DNA of 40,919 nt from Ignavibacteriales bacterium (lineage in GTDB: Bacteria; Bacteroidota; Ignavibacteria; UBA10030): the NCBI GenBank assembly GCA_016194505.1, contig JACQBK010000077.1, positions 1 through 40,919 on the forward strand, written 5' to 3'. The translations under genes were made by a program, and so were the position numbers. This document shows positions 13,308 to 22,749 of the stretch, piece after piece; within the stretch, counting starts at the first letter, position 1, and each line of letters opens with the position of its first letter. The notes under the pieces are model-generated. The model was not told the DNA's origin, did not search any database, and saw only the letters and a list, made by a program, of their open reading frames with translations.

Positions 13308-14441
13308 TTATGTAGGCACTGCTGATGCGGTAAGGACTTTTTCGTAGTACGATTCATACTGAGCGACGATTTTTGTCGCTTCGAACTCAAGGGCGCGTTT
13401 CCGTGCGGCTTCTGCGAACATTTTGTGCTTTGAAGCATTTGCGAGAAGGTCAACAGCATAGCGCGACATACGGTCAATGTCGCCAATTTCCGCAATGTAA
13501 CCTGTTTGGCCATGCACCTGTAGTTCGGGCAATCCGCCAACGCTTGTTGAGATGACAGGAACTTCGCATGCCATCGCCTCTAATGCCGAAAGGCCGAAAC
13601 TTTCGGACTGGCTTGGCATGAGGAACAGATCGGCTGCGGAAAGGATACTGACAATCTCAAGTTGCTTGCCGAGGAATTTTACATGCTCATGGATACCCAG
13701 CTCACGGCACAAAAGTTCGCACTGTGATCGTTCCGGTCCATCGCCAATGAGCAATAGTTTGCTTTTTACTTTCTTCAATACCTCCGCGAAAATAAGTATC
13801 ACATCCTGAACTCTCTTTACTTTTCGGAAATTGGAAGTGTGCGTTAGTATTTTTTCTCCGCCCGGCGCATAGTGTTTCAATACTTCATCAGCTCGTAATC
13901 GTTTATATTTTGCCGTGTCAACGAAATTGGGTATGACCTCAATTTCCTTCTCGATGTTGTAATTGGTAAGAGTTTTTTCTTTCAGGAAACGGGATACCGC
14001 CGTCACCCCATCGCTTTGTTCGATGCTGAATTTCATCACAGGCAAAAAACTCGGTTCCAATCCAACGAGCGTAATATCGGTTCCATGTAAGGTCGTGATG
14101 ACTTTAATATTGGATTGATTAAGCATCTGCTTGGCAAGATAGGCGCTGGTGGCGTGTGGAATTGCATAATGACAATGGAAAATATCGAGTTTTTCGTATT
14201 TAGCTACCTCGACCATTTTACTTGCAAGCGCAAGTGTATAAAGAGGAAAATCAAACAAGGGGTAGTTGGAAATTTCGACCTCGTGGAAAATAACATTATC
14301 CACAAAGCCATCAAGCCGCATGGGCATAGCGTAGCTGATAAAATGAACGGAATGCCCCTTTTCCGCGAGGGCTTTTCCTAATTCGGTTGCGACCACACCG
14401 CTTCCACCGTATGTAGGATAACACGTGATGCCAATATTCAT
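13308..14441 (-). CDS. bshA: BshA: N-acetyl-alpha-D-glucosaminyl L-malate synthase
   Basis: First enzyme of bacillithiol synthesis: it transfers GlcNAc from UDP-GlcNAc to L-malate. The protein starts MNIGITCYPTYGGSGVVATE, the signature N-terminus of BshA, followed by LHGTDITLVG and DGVTAVSRFLK. The C-terminal GT-B half has SESFGLSALEAMACEVPVI, the nucleotide-sugar site of family 4 glycosyltransferases. At 377 residues it is full length. The frame extends to 14492, but start 14441 gives the family N-terminus and has AGAAAGGA eight bases upstream. The other bacillithiol genes (bshB, bshC) are not in the window. Confidence 0.92.
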   Translation of the reverse strand: MNIGITCYPTYGGSGVVATELGKALAEKGHSVHFISYAMPMRLDGFVDNVIFHEVEISNYPLFDFPLYTLALASKMVEVAKYEKLDIFHCHYAIPHATSAYLAKQMLNQSNIKVITTLHGTDITLVGLEPSFLPVMKFSIEQSDGVTAVSRFLKEKTLTNYNIEKEIEVIPNFVDTAKYKRLRADEVLKHYAPGGEKILTHTSNFRKVKRVQDVILIFAEVLKKVKSKLLLIGDGPERSQCELLCRELGIHEHVKFLGKQLEIVSILSAADLFLMPSQSESFGLSALEAMACEVPVISTSVGGLPELQVHGQTGYIAEIGDIDRMSRYAVDLLANASKHKMFAEAARKRALEFEATKIVAQYESYYEKVLTASAVPT

Positions 14442-14492
14442 TGATGCAATCCTTTCTCCGTACAAATTAACCAGAATTAGAAGAATAAACAA

Positions 14493-14515
14493 GGGGACGT
14501 TCCCTGTACGTTCCC
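14493..14515. repeat. Hairpin between the ABC permease gene and bshA
   Basis: GGGGACGT (14493-14500) can pair with ACGTTCCC (14508-14515), with one G-T pair and a 7-nt loop. ACGTTCCC also occurs as a direct repeat here. There is no T run on the minus strand, so I do not call it a terminator; it may be another dispersed palindrome. Confidence 0.45.
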
Positions 14516-14531
14516 GTGCAAGGAGAAAAGA

Positions 14532-15395
14532 TTAAAAATCTTCCTTCGAAAAATATCGGATAGCCAACGCGTAGATGACTGTAGCGGAAATGAAAGAATA
14601 AAGAAAAGGTAAATAAGGGGAGGAGGGCTGATCCACAAGTGCTGACTTTAGTTGATCAAACGGCGAAGTACCTATTAAAAGGGCGCTATTATCAAGCATT
14701 TCGCCCACTTGTGGAAATGCGTAATAAATACTATCCAGTGTACGATGAAAGACGGTGTTATCCCATAAACGATAAAGAGACGTAGTCCTGTAGCGCAAAA
14801 GCCCGGAAAGCATGTAGATAATGAATGAGAACATAATTGAAAACCCGCCGCTGCGAGTTATCAAACCAATCAAAGCAACAATTGAGAAGAAAAGGAAGAA
14901 GACCAATGCTACAACTAACGTCGAAAGAAGGAAGCCCCAGTGCCAAACACCGACCTTAATGCCAAATATAAGCCAAATGCCAACTACAAAATACATCATA
15001 TTTAATATAACACCTGTAGTGGCACCCAAAGACCTTGACAGAAGAAGAGAGGTGCGTGAAAGAGGCTTGCTGAGAAACAACTCGACCGTTCCTTTTTCCA
15101 GCATGGCGGGAATAAGTCCCGCTACCGCAAAAATTCCAAAAAACACGACAAATGAAGCTGAACTTTTTTGGAACTGAAGCAGTACAAATTCTACAGGGTT
15201 TATCGTTATTCCTTTTCCCAACGTTGATGGAATGATATTTCCAAGAATCATGAGGCTTTTCCCATCATCAGGAGAAACTCGTATTGCAAATGCAAAAAAC
15301 GCAATTACAATGGTGGCGACAACAAAATAAAAAATCAGCGTCCCTCGAAGGATTGCCTCGCGTATCGTGAACAGGAACATGCCAAGACTTCTCAC
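14532..15395 (-). CDS. ABC-2 type transporter permease
   Basis: A 287-residue inner-membrane protein with about six hydrophobic segments (first at about 20-40, others near 88-110, 128-150, 155-175, 180-200 and the C-terminus). The N-terminus MFLFTIREAILRGTLIFYFV and EKGTVELFLSKPLSRTSLLLSR are typical of ABC-2 permeases, the latter being the coupling region. It overlaps the ATPase gene by 4 bp, so they form one exporter. The substrate cannot be read from the sequence; relatives export lipids, polysaccharides or drugs, or act in gliding (GldF-like). Confidence 0.88.
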   Translation of the reverse strand: MRSLGMFLFTIREAILRGTLIFYFVVATIVIAFFAFAIRVSPDDGKSLMILGNIIPSTLGKGITINPVEFVLLQFQKSSASFVVFFGIFAVAGLIPAMLEKGTVELFLSKPLSRTSLLLSRSLGATTGVILNMMYFVVGIWLIFGIKVGVWHWGFLLSTLVVALVFFLFFSIVALIGLITRSGGFSIMFSFIIYMLSGLLRYRTTSLYRLWDNTVFHRTLDSIYYAFPQVGEMLDNSALLIGTSPFDQLKSALVDQPSSPYLPFLYSFISATVIYALAIRYFSKEDF

Positions 15396-16327
15396 TTGCC
15401 TTCTCCTGATTGAATAAGTTGAATGAAATAATCTTCGAGACTCGATTTTCTCGGACTCATAGATTCGACAAAAATGCCTTCTTGCCTAATAAGGTCTTGT
15501 ACCGTGTGTATATCATTCTTATCGTGTACCGCAACGATCAGTGTTTTTTCGTTGCCCTTGAGTTCCCGGACGAGTGGTCGGATTTTTTCACATAGTTGTC
15601 CTGAAGCTATTTGGTCTAATTGAATTTCGTATTCAAGTTTTGTTGATGTAATATCTGCTACGGTACCGATTTTAAGCACCTCTCCTTTATTCAAGATAGC
15701 AACTCTATCGGAGATCGCTTCTACCTCGGAAAGCATGTGCGAGTTCAGAAAAATAGTCGTTCCTTTTGCCCGAAGGTCTTTCAACAAATCTCGTATTTCT
15801 TTTCGCCCAACAGGGTCAACCCCGTCTGTCGGCTCATCGAGAAATAAAATTTCGGGATCGTTCATAAGTGCCTGAGCAAGCCCCAAGCGTTGGAGCATTC
15901 CCTTGGAATATCGTTTAATCTTTACTTTTCCCCAATCTTTTAATCCAACAAGCTCTAAAAGCGATTTGGCTTTGTCATTCAACACACTGCCATTTAAGCC
16001 ATGTAGTTGACCAAAAAGCTGAAGTGTCTGCAGTCCCGTCAAAAAGCTAGGATAGCGATGATTCTCCGGTAAATAGCCGCTTTTTTCACGAATTTCCAAG
16101 GCTCCAAGTTTTTGGCCGAAGATTTCAGCCTGTCCTTTTGTCGGAAAAACAATGGAAAGCAGGATTTTTACAAAGGTTGTTTTTCCTGCCCCGTTCGGTC
16201 CCAGCAATCCAAAGATTTCCCCCCGTTCGACGGAAATGGAAACATCCTTTAAAGCCGCAACTTCCTTGCGTTTAACAAAGCCGGAACGATAAATTTTTGT
16301 TAATTGTTGTGTATGTACGATTGGCAT
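15392..16327 (-). CDS. ABC transporter ATP-binding protein
   Basis: A 311-residue ATPase that powers the adjacent ABC-2 permease. Walker A GPNGAGKTT lies near residues 43-51, the Q-loop in SGYLPENHRYP, the ABC signature YSKGMLQRLGLAQAL, Walker B ILFLDEPTDGVDP and the H-loop in FLNSHMLSEVE. After residue 225 it carries the extra C-terminal domain seen in drug and GldA-type ABC-2 exporters. The start ATG has a short upstream region with a -35-like TTGACA shared with the divergent SUF promoter region. Confidence 0.92.
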   Translation of the reverse strand: MPIVHTQQLTKIYRSGFVKRKEVAALKDVSISVERGEIFGLLGPNGAGKTTFVKILLSIVFPTKGQAEIFGQKLGALEIREKSGYLPENHRYPSFLTGLQTLQLFGQLHGLNGSVLNDKAKSLLELVGLKDWGKVKIKRYSKGMLQRLGLAQALMNDPEILFLDEPTDGVDPVGRKEIRDLLKDLRAKGTTIFLNSHMLSEVEAISDRVAILNKGEVLKIGTVADITSTKLEYEIQLDQIASGQLCEKIRPLVRELKGNEKTLIVAVHDKNDIHTVQDLIRQEGIFVESMSPRKSSLEDYFIQLIQSGEGK

Positions 16328-16339
16328 AGTGGGTCAAAA

Positions 16340-16367
16340 GGTATTTAAAAATTGCCTACCTTGTCAA
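16340..16367 (-). promoter_or_regulatory. Probable promoter of the ABC transporter operon
   Basis: On the minus strand TTGACA lies at 16367-16362, followed 15-17 bp later by TAAATA/ATACCT. The -35 is perfect but the -10 is weak. Confidence 0.4.
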
Positions 16368-16412
16368 TGGATTTCTTTAAACATTTTAAATTAAGAATTA
16401 TTACTATTTTGC

Positions 16413-16442
16413 TTGACAATAACGATAATTTTATAGTATATT
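16413..16442 (+). promoter_or_regulatory. Promoter of the SUF operon
   Basis: TTGACA (16413-16418), 18-bp spacer, TATATT (16437-16442), in AT-rich DNA 70 bp before the Rrf2 gene. I do not see a clear IscR-type operator. Confidence 0.6.
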
Positions 16443-16450
16443 TATAACAG

Positions 16451-16479
16451 ATCGAGGTAAACAAAGCCTTGATTTTTTT
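16451..16479 (+). promoter_or_regulatory. Terminator-like hairpin in the SUF leader
   Basis: ATCGAGG (16451-16457), 9-nt loop, CCTTGAT (16467-16473; one G-T pair), then T residues through 16479. It begins at about the predicted transcription start and precedes the first gene by 33 bp, so it could attenuate the operon. The stem is weak. Confidence 0.4.
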
Positions 16480-16512
16480 ATACACTAATCTTGGACTCTC
16501 TGGGTCGTATTT

Positions 16513-16917
16513 ATGCTGCAACTGTCGAAAAAAGTTGAATACGGGCTGATTGCCCTTCGGCACATGGCGATGAAGCCAATAGGTCATGTGTTTACCGCAA
16601 AGGAGCTTGCTAACGAATATGATATGCCATACGAGCTTTTGGCAAAAGTGTTGCAAAAACTTGTCAAAGGCGGAGTGATTCGATCTTTGCAAGGTGTAAA
16701 AGGAGGTTACTCGTTGGCGAAGCGACCGGAAGAATTACCCGTCTCTTTCGTCATCCGAGTAATTGATGAAAGTAAACCGATGGTAACGGAGTGCTACACC
16801 GATGGTCCTGACAGTTGTTATTTGTTTGGTAACTGCACCATACGAAGACCGCTCGGCAAGCTTCAGCGCAATCTCAATGTGCTGTTTGATAAAATGACGG
16901 TTCAAGAAATAATTTAA
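16513..16917 (+). CDS. Rrf2-family regulator, likely SUF operon repressor with an Fe-S sensor
   Basis: A 134-residue winged-helix transcription factor of the Rrf2/IscR family. The N-terminal MLQLSKKVEYGLIALRHMA and the recognition region with LQGVKGGYSLAK are diagnostic. Three cysteines, C94, C102 and C108, lie in the position of the IscR cluster ligands (spacing x7 and x5), so it very probably senses cluster supply through a bound Fe-S cluster. It is the first gene of the SUF operon, downstream of the only clear promoter, which fits autoregulation. The DNA site is not identified. Confidence 0.92.
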   Translation: MLQLSKKVEYGLIALRHMAMKPIGHVFTAKELANEYDMPYELLAKVLQKLVKGGVIRSLQGVKGGYSLAKRPEELPVSFVIRVIDESKPMVTECYTDGPDSCYLFGNCTIRRPLGKLQRNLNVLFDKMTVQEII

Positions 16918-16959
16918 ACGCTACAAACTCGTAAACGTTTTTTGAAAGACAATCATACC

Positions 16960-17367
16960 ATGAATGAAAAAATTAAATTGCTGACGGAGAATCGAAAAGA
17001 GGTATTGCTTTTCTTAAAAGGAAGATATTTATTATTTCATCTCTCGAATGTGTTCTTTCGAGATTTGCATTACGGAGTGATGGCATATTTTGAAATGAAG
17101 AGAATAAAATGTACTTACATCGACGCAGAGCTTATAACGAGGAATTGGATTGAATCATTAGAGCAGGCAAATATTTTCAAGAGGATTGATGGCGGCTCCT
17201 GGATGCTTAATTATCCGGAATTTAAAAAGCCCGCGGTAAAACCGGCTGTAGCAGCAAAGCCTGTCGCACCTGCGGCTAAACCTGCAATATCAGGAGCCGT
17301 GAAGCCCGCCGTGGTTCCAGTACCTCCCGTTGCGCCAGCGGCCACAGTGCAAACGTCTAAGAGTTAA
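16960..17367 (+). CDS. Unknown protein in the SUF operon with a Pro/Ala/Lys-rich tail
   Basis: A 135-residue protein I do not recognise. Residues 1-85 look folded and rich in aromatic and basic residues (LFLKGRYLLFHLSNVFFRDL, WIESLEQANIFKRIDGGSW), compatible with a small helical or winged-helix domain. Residues 86-135 are a low-complexity tail of repeated KPA and PVAP units, probably disordered. There are no cysteines, signal peptide or membrane segment. The frame opens at a TTG at 16942, but ATG 16960 is the more likely start. It lies between the Rrf2 regulator and sufB, so a role in cluster assembly or its control is an inference from position only. Confidence 0.7.
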   Translation: MNEKIKLLTENRKEVLLFLKGRYLLFHLSNVFFRDLHYGVMAYFEMKRIKCTYIDAELITRNWIESLEQANIFKRIDGGSWMLNYPEFKKPAVKPAVAAKPVAPAAKPAISGAVKPAVVPVPPVAPAATVQTSKS

Positions 17368-17408
17368 TTGTAGAGCAGTAAGCTAATTTTAAAAGCAAAA
17401 AGAAAACA

Positions 17409-18857
17409 ATGAACACTGAAACCAATACCATAGAAGAACTTGCTAATCGTGAGTATAAGTGGGGATTTGTCACGGAGATCGAATCCGAATCCGCTGCTCG
17501 CGGCTTGAACGAGGACGTTGTCCGGTACATCTCAGCGAAGAAGGGCGAGCCGGAATGGTTGCTCGAATGGCGCCTAAAAGCGTATCGCCATTGGTTGACG
17601 ATGGAAGAACCGACATGGCCCAACGTCCATTATCCGAAAATAGATTATCAGGATATGATATACTACTCAGCGCCGAAGCAGAGGAAACAACTTGCGAGTT
17701 TGGATGAGGTTGATCCCGAACTTCTTAAGACGTACGAAAAGCTCGGCATCTCGTTGCGTGAGCAAGAACGACTGAGCGGCGTTGCAGTAGATGCGGTATT
17801 TGACAGCGTTTCTGTGGCGACAACATTCAAAGAGAAACTTCATGAGCTTGGCATTATTTTCTGTTCGTTTTCTGAAGCAGTGCGAGAGCATCCCGAGCTT
17901 GTGAAAAAACACCTTGGTTCCGTTGTGCCTGCCAATGATAATTTCTTTGCGGCGTTAAATTCAGCGGTCTTCAGTGATGGATCGTTCTGTTATATTCCAA
18001 AAGGTGTTCGCTGTCCAATGGAGCTTTCCACGTATTTCCGCATCAACGCGGCAGATACGGGACAATTTGAGCGGACATTGATTGTTGCGGAAGAAGGCTC
18101 CTACGTCAGCTACCTCGAAGGCTGCACTGCTCCTATGCGTGATACAAACCAGCTTCATGCCGCAGTGGTTGAGTTAGTTGCTGTCGGTGATAATGCACAG
18201 ATTAAATACTCAACCGTGCAAAACTGGTACCCGGGTGATAAAGAAGGTAAGGGCGGTATTTATAATTTCGTTACAAAGCGCGGAAAATGTATTGGTGCTA
18301 ATTCCAAAATCTCTTGGACTCAAGTGGAGACCGGCTCGGCAATTACTTGGAAATATCCCAGCGTTATTTTGCAGGGTGATAACTCGGTAGGGGAGTTTTA
18401 CTCAGTGGCGGTTGTGAATAATTACCAGCAAGCCGATACGGGCACGAAAATGATGCATCTCGGCAAAAACACAAAAAGCACCATTGTTTCCAAGGGCATT
18501 TCTGCTGGATTTGGTAATAACTCCTATCGCGGCTTGGTAAAAATCCAAAAGGGCGCAACGAACTCCCGCAATTTCTCTCAGTGCGATTCGTTGTTGCTCG
18601 GCGATAAATGCGGCGCGCATACGTTTCCGTATATCGAAGTGAAAAATACAACATCCAAAGTTGAGCATGAAGCTTCGACTTCGAAGATTGGTGAAGATCA
18701 AATTTTCTATTGTAAGCAGCGGGGGCTTTCCGCAGAGGATGCGGTCAATATGATTGTGAATGGCTTCTGCAAAGAGGTATTTCGCGAGCTGCCGATGGAG
18801 TTTGCCGTCGAAGCTCAAAAGCTGTTAGGCGTTAGCCTTGAAGGAAGTGTCGGATAA
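17409..18857 (+). CDS. sufB: SufB, Fe-S cluster scaffold subunit
   Basis: Scaffold of the SufBCD complex on which new Fe-S clusters form, in the cytoplasm. At 482 residues it is full length. Recognisable stretches are [46 protein letters not shown], and the core [20 protein letters not shown] whose second cysteine matches the essential SufB cysteine. [20 protein letters not shown] follows, another family hallmark. sufC begins 37 bp downstream. Confidence 0.97.
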   Translation: MNTETNTIEELANREYKWGFVTEIESESAARGLNEDVVRYISAKKGEPEWLLEWRLKAYRHWLTMEEPTWPNVHYPKIDYQDMIYYSAPKQRKQLASLDEVDPELLKTYEKLGISLREQERLSGVAVDAVFDSVSVATTFKEKLHELGIIFCSFSEAVREHPELVKKHLGSVVPANDNFFAALNSAVFSDGSFCYIPKGVRCPMELSTYFRINAADTGQFERTLIVAEEGSYVSYLEGCTAPMRDTNQLHAAVVELVAVGDNAQIKYSTVQNWYPGDKEGKGGIYNFVTKRGKCIGANSKISWTQVETGSAITWKYPSVILQGDNSVGEFYSVAVVNNYQQADTGTKMMHLGKNTKSTIVSKGISAGFGNNSYRGLVKIQKGATNSRNFSQCDSLLLGDKCGAHTFPYIEVKNTTSKVEHEASTSKIGEDQIFYCKQRGLSAEDAVNMIVNGFCKEVFRELPMEFAVEAQKLLGVSLEGSVG

Positions 18858-18894
18858 CAAAGCGTGAATTAAAAAAGATCAAAGGAAAAAAGTA

Positions 18895-19662
18895 ATGCTT
18901 GAGATTAAAAATCTGCATGCTGGTGTTAACGGAAATGAAATTCTCAACGGCGTAAATCTTACAGTAAAAACCGGCGAGGTTCACGCTATCATGGGACCTA
19001 ACGGATCAGGCAAGAGCACGCTCGCGCAAGTTCTTGCCGGTCGTGAGGCGTATAACGTGACTGAGGGTCAAGTGCTGTATGAAGGAAAAGACCTCTTGGA
19101 GATGGCGCCGGAAGACCGTGCTCGGGAAGGCTTGTTCCTTGCATTTCAATATCCCGTAGAAATCCCCGGCGTAAGCAATATGTATTTTTTGAAAGCGGCT
19201 CTTAATTCTATCCGGAAATATAGAGGTCAGGAAGAAATGGACGCCGTTGATTTCCTGGCATTTAACAAACAACGGATGAAATTTTTGGAGATGGATCAAA
19301 GCCTCCTCAATCGCCCCGTGAACGAAGGGTTCTCCGGCGGCGAGAAGAAGCGAAACGAGATTTTCCAAATGGCAGTCCTCCAGCCGAAGCTTGCAATTCT
19401 TGATGAGACTGATTCCGGTTTGGATATTGATGCCCTTCGCATCGTTGCGGATGGAGTGAACAAGCTGCGCTCAAAAGAAAATGCAGTCATTGTCGTAACG
19501 CACTATCAACGGCTGTTGAATTACATCATACCAGATTTCGTTCATGTTTTAGTGGATGGTCGTATCGTTAAATCCGGCGGTAAGGAACTTGCACTGGAGC
19601 TTGAAGAAAAAGGATATGATTGGACAAAAGGCGAAAACGAAAAAGCAGTTGTTTCTGCATAG
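18895..19662 (+). CDS. sufC: SufC, ATPase of the SufBCD complex
   Basis: The ABC-type ATPase that drives conformational change in SufBCD. At 255 residues it has Walker A GPNGSGKST (34-42), the signature FSGGEKKRNEI (146-156), Walker B LAILDETDSGLDIDAL with D170-E171, and VVTHYQRLL for the H-loop. EKKRNE after the signature is characteristic of SufC rather than transport ATPases. AAAGGAAAAA precedes the ATG. sufD starts 14 bp after the stop. Confidence 0.97.
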   Translation: MLEIKNLHAGVNGNEILNGVNLTVKTGEVHAIMGPNGSGKSTLAQVLAGREAYNVTEGQVLYEGKDLLEMAPEDRAREGLFLAFQYPVEIPGVSNMYFLKAALNSIRKYRGQEEMDAVDFLAFNKQRMKFLEMDQSLLNRPVNEGFSGGEKKRNEIFQMAVLQPKLAILDETDSGLDIDALRIVADGVNKLRSKENAVIVVTHYQRLLNYIIPDFVHVLVDGRIVKSGGKELALELEEKGYDWTKGENEKAVVSA

Positions 19663-19676
19663 GAGATGTGAGCGTA

Positions 19677-21020
19677 ATGATTCAGACTACGGAACAAAAA
19701 AATAATTGGTATCAATCGAATTTTGAGATGTTCGAGAAAAGCCTTAACGGTGAATCGAATTCAAGTACCCATGCGTTGCGTCGAAACGCCATTGCGCGGT
19801 TTAACGAAATGGGTTTTCCGACCACTAAAAACGAAGAGTGGCGCTTCACAAACATTGCCCCGATTGCCAAAACGAACTTTAAGCCTGCTTTGAGTTACGC
19901 GGCGAATCAAGTTGCTTTGAAAGATATTGAGCCGTTCGTGTTTCATGGGACGCACAGACTTGTCTTTATCAATGGACATTTTTCGAAGGAGCTTTCATCG
20001 GTTTCGATACTACCCAAAAGAACATTTGTTGAAAATCTAGCAACGGCGTTAAAAAATTCTCCTGAACTTGTTGGAAAGCACCTTGCAAAGTATTCTAAAT
20101 ATGATGAGAATGCTTTTACGGCTTTGAATGCCGCTTTTCTGAAGGATGGCGCATTTATATATATTCCCGATTCGATTGTGCTCGAACAACCTGTCCATTT
20201 ACTCTATGTTTCTGCCGGTTCCGAAGATACCGTTGCTTCTCATCCTCGAAACCTGATAATAACCGGCAAGCATTCCCAGCTTTCGCTTGTTGAAAGTTAT
20301 GTGTGCTTAACCGAGGACTCGTATTTAACAAATGTTGTAACAGAAATCGTCCTCGGCGAACATAGCGTTGTAGAGCATGATAAATTGCAAATTGAGAGTG
20401 AAAAAGCCTATCACGTTGGAACGATTCACGTGTATCAACAGGGCAAAAGTAATTATACGTCAAACTCGATCTCTTTTGGTGGATCCATCGCAAGGAATAC
20501 TATCACCGCTGTGCTTGATGCGGAAGGCAGTGAGTGTACGTTGAATGGTCTCTCGCTCGCAACCCACCAACAACTCGTTGATAACCACACGACGATTGAC
20601 CATGCAAAGCCGCACTGCAATAGCCACGAGCTTTACAAGTCCATCCTCGACGGAAAATCCAAAGGCGTATTTAACGGAAAGATTTTTGTTCGAAAAGACG
20701 CTCAAAAGACCGACGCGAAGCAAACAAACAAAACACTGCTTCTTTCCGATGAAGCCACAATTGATACCAAGCCGCAGTTAGAGATATTTGCCGATGACGT
20801 AAAATGTACTCATGGTGCTACTGTCGGTCAGCTTGACGCCGAGCAAATTTTTTACCTTCGCTCAAGAGGCATTGCGTTAACCACTGCAAAGGATATCCTG
20901 ACGTTTGCTTTTGCAGGTGATGTGGTTGCGCGAGTTCATATTGAGCCGCTGAAAGAGCAGTTAGAAGCATTAATTCATGCTCGCCTTGGTGAAGGGCGGC
21001 AGTCAAGAGATACGCAATGA
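19677..21020 (+). CDS. sufD: SufD, Fe-S cluster assembly subunit
   Basis: SufB paralogue that completes the SufBC2D scaffold. The 447-residue protein has the N-terminal helical part with TKNEEWRFTNIAPI, a central right-handed beta-helix, and the C-terminal DDVKCTHGATVGQLDAEQIF and YLRSRGI stretches that define SufD. The frame is open back into the 3' end of sufC, but ATG 19677 with AGGAGA upstream gives the family start. Its TGA overlaps the ATG of sufS by 4 bp. Confidence 0.95.
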   Translation: MIQTTEQKNNWYQSNFEMFEKSLNGESNSSTHALRRNAIARFNEMGFPTTKNEEWRFTNIAPIAKTNFKPALSYAANQVALKDIEPFVFHGTHRLVFINGHFSKELSSVSILPKRTFVENLATALKNSPELVGKHLAKYSKYDENAFTALNAAFLKDGAFIYIPDSIVLEQPVHLLYVSAGSEDTVASHPRNLIITGKHSQLSLVESYVCLTEDSYLTNVVTEIVLGEHSVVEHDKLQIESEKAYHVGTIHVYQQGKSNYTSNSISFGGSIARNTITAVLDAEGSECTLNGLSLATHQQLVDNHTTIDHAKPHCNSHELYKSILDGKSKGVFNGKIFVRKDAQKTDAKQTNKTLLLSDEATIDTKPQLEIFADDVKCTHGATVGQLDAEQIFYLRSRGIALTTAKDILTFAFAGDVVARVHIEPLKEQLEALIHARLGEGRQSRDTQ

Positions 21021-22276
21021 GTACACAATCTCCTATCATGCCCTCGGAGGTGCTTGAACGATTTGACGTAGCGAGAATTAGAAAAGATTTTCCAATTCTT
21101 TCGCTGAACGTTCACGGTAAACCGCTCGTGTACCTCGATAATGCGGCAACAAGTCAAAAGCCGCAATGTGTTATCAATGCCATCAATGAATATTATCGCT
21201 CTGAGAATTCCAACATTCATCGCGGTGTCCATTATCTCAGCGAAAAAGCGACGCAAGAGTATGAAAATGTCCGCACAAAAGTTCAGCGGTTCATCAACGC
21301 CTCCTCTGTAAAAGAAATTATTTTTGCCCGCGGGACCACGGAAGGTATTAACCTTGTCGCGAGCACATACGGACGAAAGGCTATCAATGCGGGCGATGAA
21401 GTGCTTATCTCTGCAATGGAGCATCACTCGAATATTGTTCCGTGGCAAATTCTTTGCGAGGAAAAGGGTGCGACGCTTCGTGTTATCCCCATCAATGATA
21501 GTGGTGAGATTATACTCGATGAGTATCAAAAACTACTGGGTCGCAAAACAAAAATTGTTTCGCTTGCCCATGTCTCAAACGCGTTAGGAACTATCAATCC
21601 GATCAAGCAAATGATTGCGCTGGCTCATCAACAGGGAGTGATAGTGCTTATTGATGGAGCGCAAGCGATTCCTCATTTGAACGTTGACGTTCGAGAATTA
21701 GATTGCGATTTTTATGTTTTCTCGGCGCACAAGGTCTATGGTCCAACGGGCGTGGGAGTGTTGTATGGGAAATATGATATTCTCGATGCAATGCCGCCCT
21801 ACCAAGGCGGCGGGGATATGATTAAATCCGTAACGTTCGAGAAGACCATTTACAATGATCTCCCGTATAAGTTTGAAGCCGGCACTCCCAATATTGCTGA
21901 TGGAATCGGTTTTGGGGCGGCGCTTGACTATATCGCCCAACTTGACTGGCAGGCAGTATCCGAATATGAGCATGAATTATTGCAATATGCTACTGAAGTT
22001 ATATCCGGCATCGATGGCGTAAAAATAATAGGGACTGCAAAGGAAAAAGCAAGCGTTATCTCGTTCGTTCTCGATGGGGTGCATCCGCATGATATTGGAA
22101 CAATTTTAGATCAAGAGGGCATTGCGATACGAACGGGACATCATTGCGCGCAGCCGGTGATGCAGCGATTTAATATCCCTGCAACAGCACGGGCATCGCT
22201 TGCCTTGTATAACACGAAAGCAGAAATCGAAAGACTTGCGGCGGGAATTCAAAAAGTAATCGAGGTGTTTCACTAA
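21017..22276 (+). CDS. sufS: SufS, cysteine desulfurase (group II)
   Basis: PLP enzyme that takes sulfur from cysteine and passes it to SufU. At 419 residues it shows the SufS/CsdA pattern: PLVYLDNAATSQKP, HRGVHYLSE, SAMEHHSNIVPWQ, the PLP lysine K239 in FSAHKVYGPTG, and the catalytic persulfide cysteine C377 in RTGHHCAQPVM. It overlaps sufD by 4 bp and sufU by one base (TAATG), so translation is coupled with its sulfur acceptor. Confidence 0.96.
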   Translation: MSTQSPIMPSEVLERFDVARIRKDFPILSLNVHGKPLVYLDNAATSQKPQCVINAINEYYRSENSNIHRGVHYLSEKATQEYENVRTKVQRFINASSVKEIIFARGTTEGINLVASTYGRKAINAGDEVLISAMEHHSNIVPWQILCEEKGATLRVIPINDSGEIILDEYQKLLGRKTKIVSLAHVSNALGTINPIKQMIALAHQQGVIVLIDGAQAIPHLNVDVRELDCDFYVFSAHKVYGPTGVGVLYGKYDILDAMPPYQGGGDMIKSVTFEKTIYNDLPYKFEAGTPNIADGIGFGAALDYIAQLDWQAVSEYEHELLQYATEVISGIDGVKIIGTAKEKASVISFVLDGVHPHDIGTILDQEGIAIRTGHHCAQPVMQRFNIPATARASLALYNTKAEIERLAAGIQKVIEVFH

Positions 22277-22728
22277 TGTCGGAGCTTCGCTCATTATATC
22301 AAGAAATCATCCTTGACCATAACAAGAATCCCCGCAACTTTAAAAAACTTGAAAATGCTGACCGGGTGGTTGAGGGATATAACCCTTTATGCGGCGATCA
22401 CTATACGATTTATCTCAAATTGAAGGACGACCGGATAGAGGAGATAACATTTGACGGTGGAGGGTGTGCAATTTCGAAAGCATCAGCTTCGGTTATGAGT
22501 TCTATTCTCAAAGGAAAGACAAAAGCTGAGGCGGAAGAATTGTTTGAAACATTTCACAAGCTTGTGATCGGTGAGTTGAAAGGTTTAGATAGCATGGACG
22601 AGTTAGGCAAGCTCGCCGCATTCTCCGGGGTGAGCGAATTTCCTGCTCGTGTAAAATGCGCAAGCCTTGCATGGCACACGATGAAAAGCGCTTTGGAGTC
22701 TGATAAAAAAGTTGTCTCAACAGAATAA
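22276..22728 (+). CDS. sufU: SufU, zinc-dependent sulfurtransferase partner of SufS
   Basis: An IscU-fold protein that receives persulfide sulfur from SufS. The 150-residue protein has three conserved cysteines, C39 in YNPLCGD, C64 in DGGGCAISKASAS and C128 in RVKCASLAW, plus D41; in SufU these bind zinc and exchange ligands with SufS. The roughly 20-residue insertion before the last cysteine (MDELGKLAAFSGVSEFPAR) separates SufU from IscU. Placement directly after sufS supports the call. Confidence 0.95.
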   Translation: MSELRSLYQEIILDHNKNPRNFKKLENADRVVEGYNPLCGDHYTIYLKLKDDRIEEITFDGGGCAISKASASVMSSILKGKTKAEAEELFETFHKLVIGELKGLDSMDELGKLAAFSGVSEFPARVKCASLAWHTMKSALESDKKVVSTE

Positions 22729-22749
22729 CGTATTAGTGGAGGAAACCTT

